From positions 166,753-230,752 of the forward strand of contig NZ_LQIX01000055.1 of NCBI RefSeq assembly GCF_001500045.1: 64,000 nucleotides of DNA, written 5' to 3'. How positions within the stretch are numbered: position 1 is the stretch's first letter; every line of letters starts with the position of its first letter. The notes below the pieces were generated by a model. It saw only the letters and a program-made list of their open reading frames with translations, did not search any database and had not been told where the DNA came from. Source of the stretch: Mycobacterium sp. GA-1199. GTDB taxonomy: Bacteria; Actinomycetota; Actinomycetes; Mycobacteriales; Mycobacteriaceae. Positions 1 through 8,534 of this stretch are shown one piece after another. Position numbers and translations under genes: made by a program.

Positions 1-1436
1 AGGTCCTCACCCACGATCAGCACCTCGTCGCCGGAGATGCCCAGGCCGTCGCCCGGCTTGCACATCCCCGCCCAGGTGAGCGCTTCTTCGGTGGCGATCC
101 GCACGGATCCGTGCCGGGCCCCGGCGGCCGCCCTGGCCATGGTGTATCCGTCGTCGACGGCCTGGCGCGCGTCGTCATGGACCGCCAGCGCCGCCAAGCC
201 TTGAACCATGGACGCCGTGGGTACGGGTACCACGTCCACACCCCAGCCCATCGCGGCTGTGCACCCGGCGACCAGTTCTTCGGCGGCGACGTATCCGTTC
301 GGCAGGATCATCGCCTGGCCTGCGTCGGCGTTGACCAGCGCGTGGAGCAGTTGCTTGGCGCGCACCGGCGCGTCGTCCTCGAGTCGCAGCACGTGGGCGC
401 CCTCGGCCGCGAACAACTCCTCGGCGCCCTGCCCGTCGACGACGGCGAGCACCGCCCGTCCACGCGACCACGACCCGACAGGGCGGGCGCCGGCGCCGGT
501 GAGGGCGGTGATCTGGATGCGGCTTGTCGCGCCCACCGCGAGGCCCGCCTCGACGGCGGCGCCGGCGTCATCAGCATGCACGTGCACCGAGTAATGGCCG
601 CTGCCGTCAGAGGGGGCGGCGATGGCCACCGAGTCACCCAGCGCGTCGAGGTCGTTGCGCAATTTCTCGACCCCCGCCGCATCACATCCACTGAGCAGGT
701 ACATCACCTCGAACTGTGGCGCCGCGACGACCCGGGCGGTACCGGAGTCGGCGGGCGGCCGCGCAGAGACGTACTCCGGCCTCCGCGGGGCGCTGTCGGT
801 CAGTGTCGTGCTCATCGCGTCCAGCAGTACCAGCAGGCCGCGGCCCCCCGCGTCCACCACGCCCGCGCGCGCCAACACGTCGAGTTGGCCGGTGGTCCTC
901 TCCAGTGACTGCGCCGCGGCATCCGCGGCCTTGCACACGACGTCGGGCAGTTCGGCGCCGTCGGTCGAAGCCTGCTCGGCGGCCTCGGCCGCATCCTGGA
1001 GCACGGTGACGATGGTCCCCGGCACGGCCTCGCCCATCGCCCGAATCACCAGCACCACGGCGTGGCGAAGTGCGGCGGCGAACAGCGGGCCGTCCACCCG
1101 GTCGAGACCACCGCGCAGGTCGGCCGAGGCTTCCGCGGTGACCTCGGCCAGCGCGCGCAGGATTTGGGACAGGATCACCCCGGAGTTGCCGCGCGCCCCG
1201 TGGATGGCGCCGCGCGCCAGCGCCGCAGCGACCTCGGCGACGTCGCGGGCGCCGGCCAGGGCGTCGGCTTGCGCCCACGCCGAACGCATCGTGAACAGCA
1301 TGTTCGTGCCGGTGTCAGCGTCGGCGACCGGGAACACGTTGAGCCGGTTGATCTCGTCGGTGTGGGTGATGAGGTCACCGACCGCGGTGTGCGACCACTT
1401 CTGCAGGGTGAAGGCATCGAGCAGTCGAGCCGACAT
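1..1436 (-). CDS. DAK2/FakA-like kinase-domain protein, 3' end cut by window
   Basis: The reading frame is open from an ATG at 1436 to the window edge, giving at least 478 residues with the C-terminus missing. The N-terminus carries the DhaL/DAK2 nucleotide-binding signature, a run reading NVFPVADADTGTNM about 40 residues in, followed by the Gly-rich stretch GARGNSGVILSQILR. A DegV-like/DAK-phosphatase region follows. In Firmicutes the YloV/FakA family phosphorylates fatty acids bound to FakB; the mycobacterial homologue (Rv2974c position, upstream of recG) is not well characterised, so fatty-acid kinase activity is an inference. It is divergent from rpmB. The family assignment is firm; the substrate is not. 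Confidence 0.85.
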   Translation of the reverse strand, partial: MSARLLDAFTLQKWSHTAVGDLITHTDEINRLNVFPVADADTGTNMLFTMRSAWAQADALAGARDVAEVAAALARGAIHGARGNSGVILSQILRALAEVTAEASADLRGGLDRVDGPLFAAALRHAVVLVIRAMGEAVPGTIVTVLQDAAEAAEQASTDGAELPDVVCKAADAAAQSLERTTGQLDVLARAGVVDAGGRGLLVLLDAMSTTLTDSAPRRPEYVSARPPADSGTARVVAAPQFEVMYLLSGCDAAGVEKLRNDLDALGDSVAIAAPSDGSGHYSVHVHADDAGAAVEAGLAVGATSRIQITALTGAGARPVGSWSRGRAVLAVVDGQGAEELFAAEGAHVLRLEDDAPVRAKQLLHALVNADAGQAMILPNGYVAAEELVAGCTAAMGWGVDVVPVPTASMVQGLAALAVHDDARQAVDDGYTMARAAAGARHGSVRIATEEALTWAGMCKPGDGLGISGDEVLIVGED

Positions 1437-1575
1437 GCTTAACCTCCGCAGAAATGTGACGCTTGACGCACCCCGCCGTGCCGGTCAGCCTAGCGATCAG
1501 ACCTGACAGCCTCGGCACGACGTTCTCGCCGCTCGGTAGGCTGATGCGGGCCCGCACGCACCGCGGGCCAGCATT

Positions 1576-1604
1576 TTGGCGTTCGCTGCGGCTGCCGGTA
1601 TTCT
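1576..1604 (+). promoter_or_regulatory. Predicted rpmB promoter
   Basis: TTGGCG at 1576-1581 and TATTCT at 1599-1604 are separated by 17 bp, a good match to a mycobacterial SigA promoter. Transcription would start about 70 nt before the rpmB start codon. Predicted by eye. Confidence 0.5.
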
Positions 1605-1613
1605 GGTCAGGTT

Positions 1614-1654
1614 GTCGGGTCGAGCCGCGCCGGTCGCGGCGCCGCGACCCGGAC
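1614..1654 (+). promoter_or_regulatory. Stable hairpin in the rpmB 5' leader
   Basis: GTCGGGTCG (1614-1622) can pair with CGACCCGGAC (1645-1654) with one bulge, and an inner GCCGCG/CGCGGC stem continues the helix. It lies between the predicted promoter and the Shine-Dalgarno sequence. It could be a ribosomal-protein autoregulatory leader or simply GC-rich structure. Confidence 0.35.
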
Positions 1655-1682
1655 CCCACGTACTGATCTGAGGAGTTCTCAT

Positions 1683-1877
1683 ATGGCTGCCGTGTGCGAT
1701 ATCTGCGGGAAGGGACCCGGCTTCGGCAAGTCGGTCTCGCACTCCCATCGCCGGACCAGCCGTCGCTGGGATCCCAACATCCAGACCGTGCGCGCCGTGA
1801 CCCGCCCCGGGGGCAACAAGCAGCGCATGAACGTGTGCACTTCGTGCATCAAGGCCGGAAAGGTCTCGCGCGGCTGA
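1683..1877 (+). CDS. rpmB: 50S ribosomal protein L28
   Basis: This 64-residue protein is a complete bacterial L28, a structural component of the large ribosomal subunit. It starts MAAVCDICGKGPGFGK and carries the four-cysteine zinc-ribbon form (Cys5, Cys8, Cys52, Cys55), so it is the zinc-binding (C+) paralogue type rather than the zinc-independent type mycobacteria also encode. The ATG is preceded by an AGGAG Shine-Dalgarno. It is transcribed divergently from the DAK2 gene and has its own predicted promoter and structured leader. Confidence 0.97.
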   Translation: MAAVCDICGKGPGFGKSVSHSHRRTSRRWDPNIQTVRAVTRPGGNKQRMNVCTSCIKAGKVSRG

Positions 1878-1922
1878 CACGCGGGCGATTGCCGCGGTCG
1901 GCGACCGGGTAAGCCGTGCTGC

Positions 1923-2252
1923 ATGACCTCTCGTGCAGCAGCAAGATCCACCCTGATCGCGCTGGCGTCCGGATGTGCGCTAGCCCTTCTGACCGCGTGC
2001 GCCGGCGGCGACTCCGCCGGCGACGAGACCACCACCACGACAACGCCGACCACCACGTCGGTGGAGGTGACGGTGGAGACCAGTGCGCCGGAGACCACCA
2101 CACCGGCGCCGGAACTGCCGGCCACCACCACCGAGGGCGGGGGCGCTGACGGGGGCACCGTCGAGGTTCCGGTCCCCGACGTGCCGTCACCCCCGGCGAT
2201 TCCGTCTCCTCCGCCGATCCCCTCGCCGCCGCCGATCCCCGGCGTCGGATAG
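1923..2252 (+). CDS. Small Thr/Pro-rich lipoprotein
   Basis: This 109-residue protein has a basic N-terminus, a hydrophobic stretch and a lipobox LTAC with the lipidated cysteine at residue 26. The mature part is low complexity: Thr-rich runs, then a Gly patch, then repeats of PSPPxIPSPPPIP at the C-terminus. It looks like a surface lipoprotein with a flexible wall-spanning stalk and no folded domain. No family is recognised. It sits 45 bp after rpmB in the same direction and converges on ung. Confidence 0.7.
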   Translation: MTSRAAARSTLIALASGCALALLTACAGGDSAGDETTTTTTPTTTSVEVTVETSAPETTTPAPELPATTTEGGGADGGTVEVPVPDVPSPPAIPSPPPIPSPPPIPGVG

Positions 2253-2254
2253 CT

Positions 2255-2938
2255 CTAGGGAAGCCGCCAGTCGATCGGCTCGGCGCCCATCTTCTCGAGC
2301 AGTTCGTTCGCGCGGCTGAACGGTCGCGAGCCGAAGAAGCCGCGCGAGGCCGACAGCGGTGACGGGTGCGGCGACTCGATCGCCACGCAGTCGGCGTCGT
2401 CCAGCATCGGTTTGAGCGTCGAGGCGTCGCGACCCCACAGCACCGCGACCAACGGCTGCCCACGTGCGACCAGCGCGCGAATCGCGCACTCGGTCACCGC
2501 TTCCCAGCCCTTACCGCGATGCGACGCGGGATTTCCGGGTCGAACGGTGAGCACCCTGTTGAGCAGCATCACCCCGCGCTCGGCCCAGGGCGTCAGGTCA
2601 CCGGTGGCCGGTGCGGCGTAGCCGAGGTCGCTTCCGTACTCCTTGAAGATGTTCTCCAGGCTGCGCGGCAGGGGCCGCACCTCGGGCGCCACGGAGAAAC
2701 TGAGGCCGACGGCGTGACCGGGCGTCGGGTACGGATCCTGCCCGACGATCAGCACCCGCACCCTGTCCATCGGAAAAGTGAACGCGCGCAACACGTTCTG
2801 GCCCGCAGGCAGATACCCGTTTCCGGCGGCCAGCTCGGCGCGCAGGAACTCGCCCATCTGCGCGACCTGGCCCGCGACCGGCTCCAGAGCCGTGGCCCAG
2901 CCCTGCTCGACGAGTTCGTGCAGCGGCCGCGCCGTCAT
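2255..2938 (-). CDS. ung: Uracil-DNA glycosylase (family 1)
   Basis: This 227-residue enzyme removes uracil from DNA at the first step of base excision repair. The water-activating motif is GQDPYPTPGHAVGLSFS with the catalytic Asp at residue 68; the usual His after PY is Pro, as I recall for mycobacterial Ung. The second motif HPSPLSA supplies the catalytic His191. Length matches the family. It overlaps the upstream DUF1330 gene by 4 nt (ATGA), so translation is probably coupled. Confidence 0.96.
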   Translation of the reverse strand: MTARPLHELVEQGWATALEPVAGQVAQMGEFLRAELAAGNGYLPAGQNVLRAFTFPMDRVRVLIVGQDPYPTPGHAVGLSFSVAPEVRPLPRSLENIFKEYGSDLGYAAPATGDLTPWAERGVMLLNRVLTVRPGNPASHRGKGWEAVTECAIRALVARGQPLVAVLWGRDASTLKPMLDDADCVAIESPHPSPLSASRGFFGSRPFSRANELLEKMGAEPIDWRLP

Positions 2939-3225
2939 GCCAATCCCTCGATCAGCATCACCACTGAGTCGGTGCCGGCTCGACGGTCCTTCGAGATCTC
3001 CTGGTAGTCGGGCGAGTTGGCCCAGGCCCGAAACGAGGCCTCATCGGGAAACGACATCAACACGACCTTCTCGCGGTCAGACTGGCCCTCCAGGATCTGC
3101 GGAGAGTCGTCGGCCGCGAGCAACGTCCCCGAATACCGGTTGAAGACCTCCAGGAAACGGGCTTGGTAGCGGTCATAGGCGGCACGGTCCGTGAACCTCA
3201 GTTGGGCAATGGCGTACACGGTCAC
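2935..3225 (-). CDS. DUF1330 family protein
   Basis: This 96-residue protein has the DUF1330 layout: an N-terminal strand (VYAIAQLRFTD), a helix with YDRYQ, a GGTLLA-equivalent segment (YSGTLLAADD), and a C-terminal SPDYQEISKDRRAG motif. These are small ferredoxin-like alpha/beta barrels of unknown biochemical role. Its stop overlaps the ung start. No function can be assigned from sequence alone. Confidence 0.85.
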   Translation of the reverse strand: MTVYAIAQLRFTDRAAYDRYQARFLEVFNRYSGTLLAADDSPQILEGQSDREKVVLMSFPDEASFRAWANSPDYQEISKDRRAGTDSVVMLIEGLA

Positions 3226-3240
3226 GAGTCGACACCCTAA

Positions 3241-4194
3241 CTAGTCGAACGACTGCCACCCGGGATTCCCCTGCCACGCCGCGCCGTCGACAAAGACCCG
3301 CCCAGGACCGTCCTGCACGCGGCCGATCGCCCGCCACCGGGGCGGCGGCGGACCTGGGAAGGTCGCGACCAGCGCATGGTCCTCCCCGCCACCGAGGACC
3401 CACGCCCACGCATCGGCACCCACCGCTTCGGCGGCGCCGGCGAGCTCGTCGCGGTCAGCGGTCAATGCCGCGGTCGACAGGTCGATGCCGACACCGGAGG
3501 CCTCAGCGATGTGACCGAGGTCGGCCAACAGACCGTCGGACACGTCGGTCATCGCGGTGGCGCCGCTTTCGGCGGCGATGCGGCCCTGACCATAAGGCGG
3601 CCTCGGCGCCACATGGCACTGACGAAGCTCGTCGAAACGCTGAAAACCGTTGCGCCACAAATCGAATCCAGCGGCCGAACGACCGATGTCGCCGACGATG
3701 GCCACCACCTCACCGGGTCGCGCCCCGCTGCGGCGCACCGGCTCACGGCCGCCGAGGTCACCGAGCGCCGTCACCGAGATCACCCATTGCGACGCGCTGA
3801 CGAGGTCGCCGCCGACGATGCCCGCGCCCATCGACTCGGCTTCGCGCCACATGCCGTCGGCGAGTTGCAGGGCTTGGGCAGCCGGCGTATCCGGGGGCGC
3901 TCCGAACGCGACCACGAAGGCGGTCGCGCGTGCGCCCATCGCCTCGATGTCGGCGGCGTTCTGTGCGATCGCCTTGCGCCCCACGTCATGAGGTGTCGAC
4001 CAGTCCAGCCGAAAGTGACGCTCGGCCACCAGCATGTCGGTGCTCACGACCGTCTTTCCGTCGGGCGCGAACAGCACCGCGGCGTCGTCACCGGGCCCCA
4101 GCGCGACGGCGCCCGGCTGGCGCCGCCCGGACACCAATCGCCGGATCACCGCGAACTCGCCCATTTGCGCCAGGGTTTCGGCATCGGACGCCAT
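3241..4194 (-). CDS. thiL: Thiamine-monophosphate kinase
   Basis: ThiL phosphorylates thiamine monophosphate to thiamine diphosphate with ATP, the last step of cofactor synthesis. The protein has the N-terminal GPGDDAAVL metal-binding motif, VVSTDMLVAERHF, and TDVSDGLLADLGHIAEASG typical of the AIR-synthase-like fold. The ATG at 4194 was chosen over one 60 nt upstream because GGGAGGTGAC directly precedes it; this gives 317 residues beginning MASDAETLAQMGEF. The next gene downstream on the same strand is DUF1330, 15 bp away. Confidence 0.94.
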   Translation of the reverse strand: MASDAETLAQMGEFAVIRRLVSGRRQPGAVALGPGDDAAVLFAPDGKTVVSTDMLVAERHFRLDWSTPHDVGRKAIAQNAADIEAMGARATAFVVAFGAPPDTPAAQALQLADGMWREAESMGAGIVGGDLVSASQWVISVTALGDLGGREPVRRSGARPGEVVAIVGDIGRSAAGFDLWRNGFQRFDELRQCHVAPRPPYGQGRIAAESGATAMTDVSDGLLADLGHIAEASGVGIDLSTAALTADRDELAGAAEAVGADAWAWVLGGGEDHALVATFPGPPPPRWRAIGRVQDGPGRVFVDGAAWQGNPGWQSFD

Positions 4195-4313
4195 GTCACC
4201 TCCCGTCGCGGCCGCACTTTGTCCGTTCCGTGCCGGCCTGAACACCGGCCGCACCTGCGGTACGTTAAGCGCCTGCGGCGTGGAGTCTATGCAGCGATGT
4301 GGAGGAACAGCGG

Positions 4314-4556
4314 GTGGTCGAGGCTTTCATGCTGATTCAGACCGAGGTGGGCCGCGCCGAGGTCGTCGCCAGACAACTCGCCGCGCTACCCGGCGTGGTG
4401 TCCGCGGAGTCCGTGACGGGACCGTATGACGTGGTCGTGCGGGTGGGCGCCGACACCTTGGCCGATCTCAGAGCCACCGTGGTTCCCAATGTTCAACAGG
4501 TGACCGGAATCACGCGAACACTGACCTGTCCGATCGCCAACGGGGTTCCTCTCTAG
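4314..4556 (+). CDS. Lrp/AsnC ligand-binding (RAM) domain protein without DNA-binding domain
   Basis: This roughly 80-residue protein consists only of the ACT-like effector domain found at the C-terminus of Lrp/AsnC regulators, with conserved GPYDVVVRV and Gly/Asp positions. There is no helix-turn-helix, so it is likely a stand-alone amino-acid-sensing or oligomerising unit. The GTG at 4314 is preferred over the in-frame GTG at 4299 because GGAGG lies 8 nt before it. It is divergent from thiL and 9 bp before a DUF3515 gene. Confidence 0.8.
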   Translation: MVEAFMLIQTEVGRAEVVARQLAALPGVVSAESVTGPYDVVVRVGADTLADLRATVVPNVQQVTGITRTLTCPIANGVPL

Positions 4557-4565
4557 AGTTGGGCC

Positions 4566-5132
4566 GTGGCTTCGCAGACCGGTGACGGGCCCCCACGGGC
4601 GCTGCTGATCGCCGCTCTGGTGGTGGCGGTCGCGGCGATCGTGGCGATCCTGGTGATCGCCGCGCTGCGCCAGAATCCCGAGCAACAGCAGCCGGTGCCG
4701 TTGGTGACGGTGCCCGCCCCACAGGCCACGAACTCCGAATGTGCCGACCTCGCCGCCGAACTGCCGGAGAAGCTCGGCGAGCACACCCGCGCACCGCTGG
4801 CCGATCCCGCACCCCCCGGTGCGGCAGCCTGGCGGGCAGAGGGCCGGGGGGAGCCGATCGTGCTGCGCTGCGGCGTGGAACGGCCCGCGGAGTTCGTCGT
4901 CGGTGCGCCGGTGCAGGTGGTGGACGACGTGCAGTGGTTCCGGGTGAGTGAGGTCGGCGTCGACGACGCGGGCGCCGACCAGGCGCGTAGCACGTGGTAC
5001 GCCGTCGACCGCGGCGTGTACGTCGCCCTGACATTGCCGCAGGGCTCGGGTCCGACGCCCATTCAGCTGCTGTCCACCGTCATCGCCGAAGCGCTTCCCG
5101 CCGAGCCCGTCGTTCCCGCGCCGGTGCGTTGA
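4566..5132 (+). CDS. DUF3515 membrane-anchored protein (Rv2980-like)
   Basis: This 188-residue protein has one N-terminal transmembrane helix (about residues 12-34) followed by an extracytoplasmic domain with conserved cysteines (near NSECADLA and VLRCGVERP) and a WFRVSEVG segment, features of the DUF3515 family of actinobacterial secreted proteins. Function unknown. It starts with GTG, lies 9 bp after the Lrp-like gene and is probably co-transcribed with it. It converges on ddl. Confidence 0.8.
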   Translation: MASQTGDGPPRALLIAALVVAVAAIVAILVIAALRQNPEQQQPVPLVTVPAPQATNSECADLAAELPEKLGEHTRAPLADPAPPGAAAWRAEGRGEPIVLRCGVERPAEFVVGAPVQVVDDVQWFRVSEVGVDDAGADQARSTWYAVDRGVYVALTLPQGSGPTPIQLLSTVIAEALPAEPVVPAPVR

Positions 5133-5168
5133 TCCTGCGCTCAGACCGTAGATGAGGTGTCTCGCCCG

Positions 5169-6323
5169 TCAGCGCAGACCGGTACCGCGTGTGAGCGCGG
5201 TTTCCACCATCGTGGACAGCAAGGTCGGGTAGTCGAGACCGCTCGCCGCCCACATCTGCGGATACATCGAGATGGTGGTGAAACCCGGCATGGTGTTGAG
5301 CTCGTTGATCAGGGGCCCGTCATCGGTGAGGAAGAAGTCGACGCGGGCCAGCCCCTGACAGTCGATCGCGTTGAACGCCTGAATCGAGAGCCGTCGCACC
5401 TCGTCTGCCACGTCGTCGTCGACCTTGGCGGGCACGTCGAGTTCGGCGGCGTCCTCGAGGTATTTGGTCGCGAAGTCGTAGAAGCCGTCCTCGCGCCCGC
5501 GCACGCCGGCGACCCGGATCTCGCCGATCGCGCTGGCCTCGACCCGGCCGTCGGGGAATTCGAGCACACCGCATTCGAGTTCGCGGCCCGGGACCGCGGC
5601 TTCGATGATCACCTTCGGGTCGTGGCGGCGGGCCTGTTGGATCGCCGACGGCAGCTGATCCCACGCAGTGACCCGGCTGACCCCGATCGACGACCCCCCT
5701 CGTGTCGGTTTGACGAAGACGGGCAGGCCGAGCCGCTCCCGCGCCTCGAAACTCAGGGTGTCCTGGTGGGGCCGCAGCACCTCGTGATCGCCGATCGGCA
5801 GTCCGGCGGCGCCCAGCAGCTTCTTGGTGAACTCCTTGTCCATGCCCACCGCGCTGGCCAGTACACCCGCCCCGACGTAGGGCACCCCCGCCAACTCGAG
5901 GAGCCCCTGGATCGTGCCGTCTTCGCCGTACGGACCGTGCAGCACGGGGAACACCACGTCGATCGTCGCCAACATTTCCCCGGCACGCTGGCCGAGCGAC
6001 ATCAGTTGCCCGCCGCGGCCCGGATCGGCGGCCAATGTCAGTTCGGTGCCCGACGAGGCGGTCACCTCCGGCAGGCGGCCGTCGGTGATTGCGAGGCTGT
6101 CCGGCTGCGCGTCGGTCAGCATCCACGCGCCTTCCGGGGTGATGCCGACGGGGACGACGTGGAACCGCTGCGGATCGAGATTGCGCAGGATGCTGCCTGC
6201 GGATACGCAGGAAATCGCGTGTTCGGAGCTGCGACCGCCGTAGACGACGGCAACCCGGACGCGTCCGGTGCTCCGGCCCGATGTCGCCGGCCGGGCGGCT
6301 CCGGGATCATGGCGGGCAGTCAC
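5169..6323 (-). CDS. ddl: D-alanine--D-alanine ligase
   Basis: This ATP-grasp enzyme makes D-Ala-D-Ala for peptidoglycan precursors and is the target of D-cycloserine. Visible motifs are the N-terminal YGGRSSEHAIS, HGPYGEDGTIQGLLE, VPYVGAGVLASAVGMDK, FVKPTRGGSSIGVS (phosphate-binding loop) and the C-terminal LINELNTMPGF metal site. The 384 residues are slightly longer than usual because of a Pro/Arg-rich N-terminal extension from the GTG at 6323; a start nearer VRVAVVYGGRS is possible. It lies downstream of gpsA and the PLP enzyme on the same strand. Confidence 0.95.
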   Translation of the reverse strand: MTARHDPGAARPATSGRSTGRVRVAVVYGGRSSEHAISCVSAGSILRNLDPQRFHVVPVGITPEGAWMLTDAQPDSLAITDGRLPEVTASSGTELTLAADPGRGGQLMSLGQRAGEMLATIDVVFPVLHGPYGEDGTIQGLLELAGVPYVGAGVLASAVGMDKEFTKKLLGAAGLPIGDHEVLRPHQDTLSFEARERLGLPVFVKPTRGGSSIGVSRVTAWDQLPSAIQQARRHDPKVIIEAAVPGRELECGVLEFPDGRVEASAIGEIRVAGVRGREDGFYDFATKYLEDAAELDVPAKVDDDVADEVRRLSIQAFNAIDCQGLARVDFFLTDDGPLINELNTMPGFTTISMYPQMWAASGLDYPTLLSTMVETALTRGTGLR

Positions 6324-6384
6324 AACCTAGAGAGGCTACCGTCCGCGTCGTCGGCCGGTGGTCCGGCGATGCCCGGCCGCGGTG

Positions 6385-7488
6385 TCAGCCCAGCGCGTGC
6401 TCGATGTCGGCGACCAGGTCGTCGGTGTCCTCGATCCCGAGCGAGATGCGCGCGAACCCGTCGTTGACGTCGTCGCCCCAGCGGGCGCGGCGGTCCACCG
6501 ACGTGTGGATTCCGCCGAAGCTCGTCGACGCGATCAGCAGCGCGCTCCGTTCGACCAGACGGTGCACCGCCGCAGCGTCGGCCAACTCGACGGCGATCAG
6601 GCCGCCGAACCGTTTCATCTGCGCGCACGCGATGCGGTGCGACGGATCGTCGGGCAGGCCGGGATAGCGCACGGTGCGCACGGCACGGTGTGCACGCAGC
6701 GCCACGGCGAGCACCGCCGCGTTGTGGCACTGGCGTTCGAACCGCAGGCCCGCGGTGCCCAGGCTCCGCAACAGCAGCCACGCCTCGAAGGCGCCGAGGA
6801 TGGCACCGGAGTGCAGCCGTTCACGCTCCACTTGGGCCATCAGGTCGGTGTGCGCGCTCGCGACGTAACCGGCGAGGAGATCACTGTGGCCCGACAACGC
6901 CTTGGTCGCACTGGCGACGACCACGTCGGCGCCCAGCGAAAGCGGTTGCTGGCCGAAGGGGGTGGCGGTGGTGTTGTCGACGACGAGCGTGGCGCCCCGG
7001 CTGCGGCACTGCAGCGCGAGCCGGTGCAGGTCCACGACGTCCAGGCCCGGATTGGCCGGGCTTTCGGCGAGAACGACATCCGCATCCGTCGATGCCGCGC
7101 ACATCTCGCCGCTGGCGGCGGCGACCACGGTAACCCCTTGTCCGGCAAGGTATTCAGAGGCATACCGACGGACCTGATAGTAGCCGTCGGCGGGTACGAC
7201 GAGCTTGTGCCCCGGCTTGGCCAGCACCCGCAGGACCGAAGTGATCGCGGCCATCCCTGAACCGAATGCCAGCGCGGACGGGGCACCCTCCAGCTGTGCG
7301 AGTGCCGACTCCAGATCGCGCCAGGTCGGATTCGAGCTGCGCCCGTAGGAGTCCTGTATGTCCGACGGATCGGGCGACAGGTGGAAGGTGGACGCCGGAA
7401 CCGGTGACGGCGCCACCGCCTGTCCCGGAACAACTTCCGAAGCAACGGATTTGACGCTGCGAGTGGAATCGCCGTACTGACCGTCCAT
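6385..7488 (-). CDS. Cys/Met-metabolism PLP enzyme (cystathionine gamma-lyase-like)
   Basis: This 367-residue type I fold PLP enzyme belongs to the trans-sulfuration family. The Schiff-base lysine is Lys196 in SATKALSGHSDLLAGY, the cofactor-nitrogen Asp is Asp171 in VVDNTTATP, and YGRSSNPTWRDLE and GSGMAAI supply phosphate contacts. Whether it is a gamma-lyase, gamma-synthase or homocysteine-forming enzyme cannot be decided from sequence. It starts 3 bp after gpsA with GGAG inside the gpsA end, so the two are translationally close. The family is firm, the exact reaction is not. Confidence 0.85.
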   Translation of the reverse strand: MDGQYGDSTRSVKSVASEVVPGQAVAPSPVPASTFHLSPDPSDIQDSYGRSSNPTWRDLESALAQLEGAPSALAFGSGMAAITSVLRVLAKPGHKLVVPADGYYQVRRYASEYLAGQGVTVVAAASGEMCAASTDADVVLAESPANPGLDVVDLHRLALQCRSRGATLVVDNTTATPFGQQPLSLGADVVVASATKALSGHSDLLAGYVASAHTDLMAQVERERLHSGAILGAFEAWLLLRSLGTAGLRFERQCHNAAVLAVALRAHRAVRTVRYPGLPDDPSHRIACAQMKRFGGLIAVELADAAAVHRLVERSALLIASTSFGGIHTSVDRRARWGDDVNDGFARISLGIEDTDDLVADIEHALG

Positions 7489-7491
7489 CGG

Positions 7492-8490
7492 TCACTCCGG
7501 TTTGGTGCTGCGCCCGAGCAACAAGATGACGGCCTCGTCGACCGAGAGCCCCCTGTGGCATACCCGGAATACGGCATCGGTCAACGGCATCTCGACGTCG
7601 TAGCTCTCGGCCAACGCCAGCACCGATTGGCACGAGGCGACCCCTTCGGCGACGTGGCCACCGGTGGCGCGCATCGCCGATTCCATCGTGCCGCCCTGGC
7701 CCAGACGCAGGCCGAAGGTGCGGTTGCGTGACTGCCCGGATGTGCACGTCGCGACGAGGTCACCAACCCCGGCCAAGCCGGCGAGCGTGGCGGGCTTGGC
7801 GCCCAACGCGATTCCCAACCGCATGATCTCGGCCAGCCCACGGGTGATGATCGCGGCCGCGGTGTTCTCCCCCAGTCCGACCCCGGCCGCCATACCGGAT
7901 GCCAGCGCGATCACGTTCTTGCACGCGCCACCGACTTCGGCGCCGATGACGTCGGCATTGGTGTACGGCCGAAAGTACGGCGTGGAAAGGGCCCGTTGCA
8001 ATGCGACGGCCCGTCCGGAGTCACTGCAGGCGACCACGGTGGCCGCCGGTTGCTCGTCGGCGATCTCGCTGGCGAGGTTCGGGCCGGAGACCACTGCAAC
8101 GCGTGCCGGATCGGCGCCGGTCACCTGGACGATCACCTGGCTCATACGCATGAGTGTGTCGAGTTCGATGCCCTTGGCCAGGCTCACCAGCGTGACTACG
8201 TCGTCGATGCGCCCCGACCACTGTTCGAGATTGGCCCGAAGCGTCTGTGCTGGCACCGCGAACAGCACCGTGCATGCGCCGTCCAGCGCTTCGGCCGCAT
8301 CGTTGGTCGCCCGTATGGTCTTGGGCAATTCGGTGTCACCGAGATACCCGGTGTTGCGATGGGTGTCGTTGATCTCGTCGGCTACTTCTTGATGACGCGC
8401 CCACAGCATCACCTCGTTGCCCGCATCGGCAAGGACCTTCGCCAGTGCACTCCCCCACGCACCGGCCCCCATCACCGCCGCCTCGACCAC
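7492..8490 (-). CDS. gpsA: Glycerol-3-phosphate dehydrogenase [NAD(P)+]
   Basis: GpsA reduces dihydroxyacetone phosphate to sn-glycerol-3-phosphate, the backbone of phospholipids. The N-terminal Rossmann motif is GAGAWGSALAKVLADAG; the catalytic region VGGACKNVIALASGMA and GLAGVGDLVATC are intact. The frame is open well upstream, but the GTG at 8490, just before the first beta strand, gives the expected 332 residues and avoids overlap with the divergent fbiD. A Shine-Dalgarno is poor there, so the start is moderately certain. Confidence 0.93.
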   Translation of the reverse strand: MVEAAVMGAGAWGSALAKVLADAGNEVMLWARHQEVADEINDTHRNTGYLGDTELPKTIRATNDAAEALDGACTVLFAVPAQTLRANLEQWSGRIDDVVTLVSLAKGIELDTLMRMSQVIVQVTGADPARVAVVSGPNLASEIADEQPAATVVACSDSGRAVALQRALSTPYFRPYTNADVIGAEVGGACKNVIALASGMAAGVGLGENTAAAIITRGLAEIMRLGIALGAKPATLAGLAGVGDLVATCTSGQSRNRTFGLRLGQGGTMESAMRATGGHVAEGVASCQSVLALAESYDVEMPLTDAVFRVCHRGLSVDEAVILLLGRSTKPE

Positions 8491-8534
8491 GCCTTCAGCG
8501 TAACCCGCGGCCGACTGCTGGCAGGATGACGCAC

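Noticed and set aside
4195..4254. Longer thiL N-terminus from an upstream ATG
   Set aside because: A strong GGGAGGTG precedes the ATG at 4194, and the extra 20 residues have no family counterpart.
3241..5132. Mobile element expected near thiL, by analogy with the M. tuberculosis transposase and resolvase genes
   Set aside because: thiL, the Lrp-like gene and the DUF3515 gene are directly adjacent here, with no transposase motif or inverted terminal repeat.
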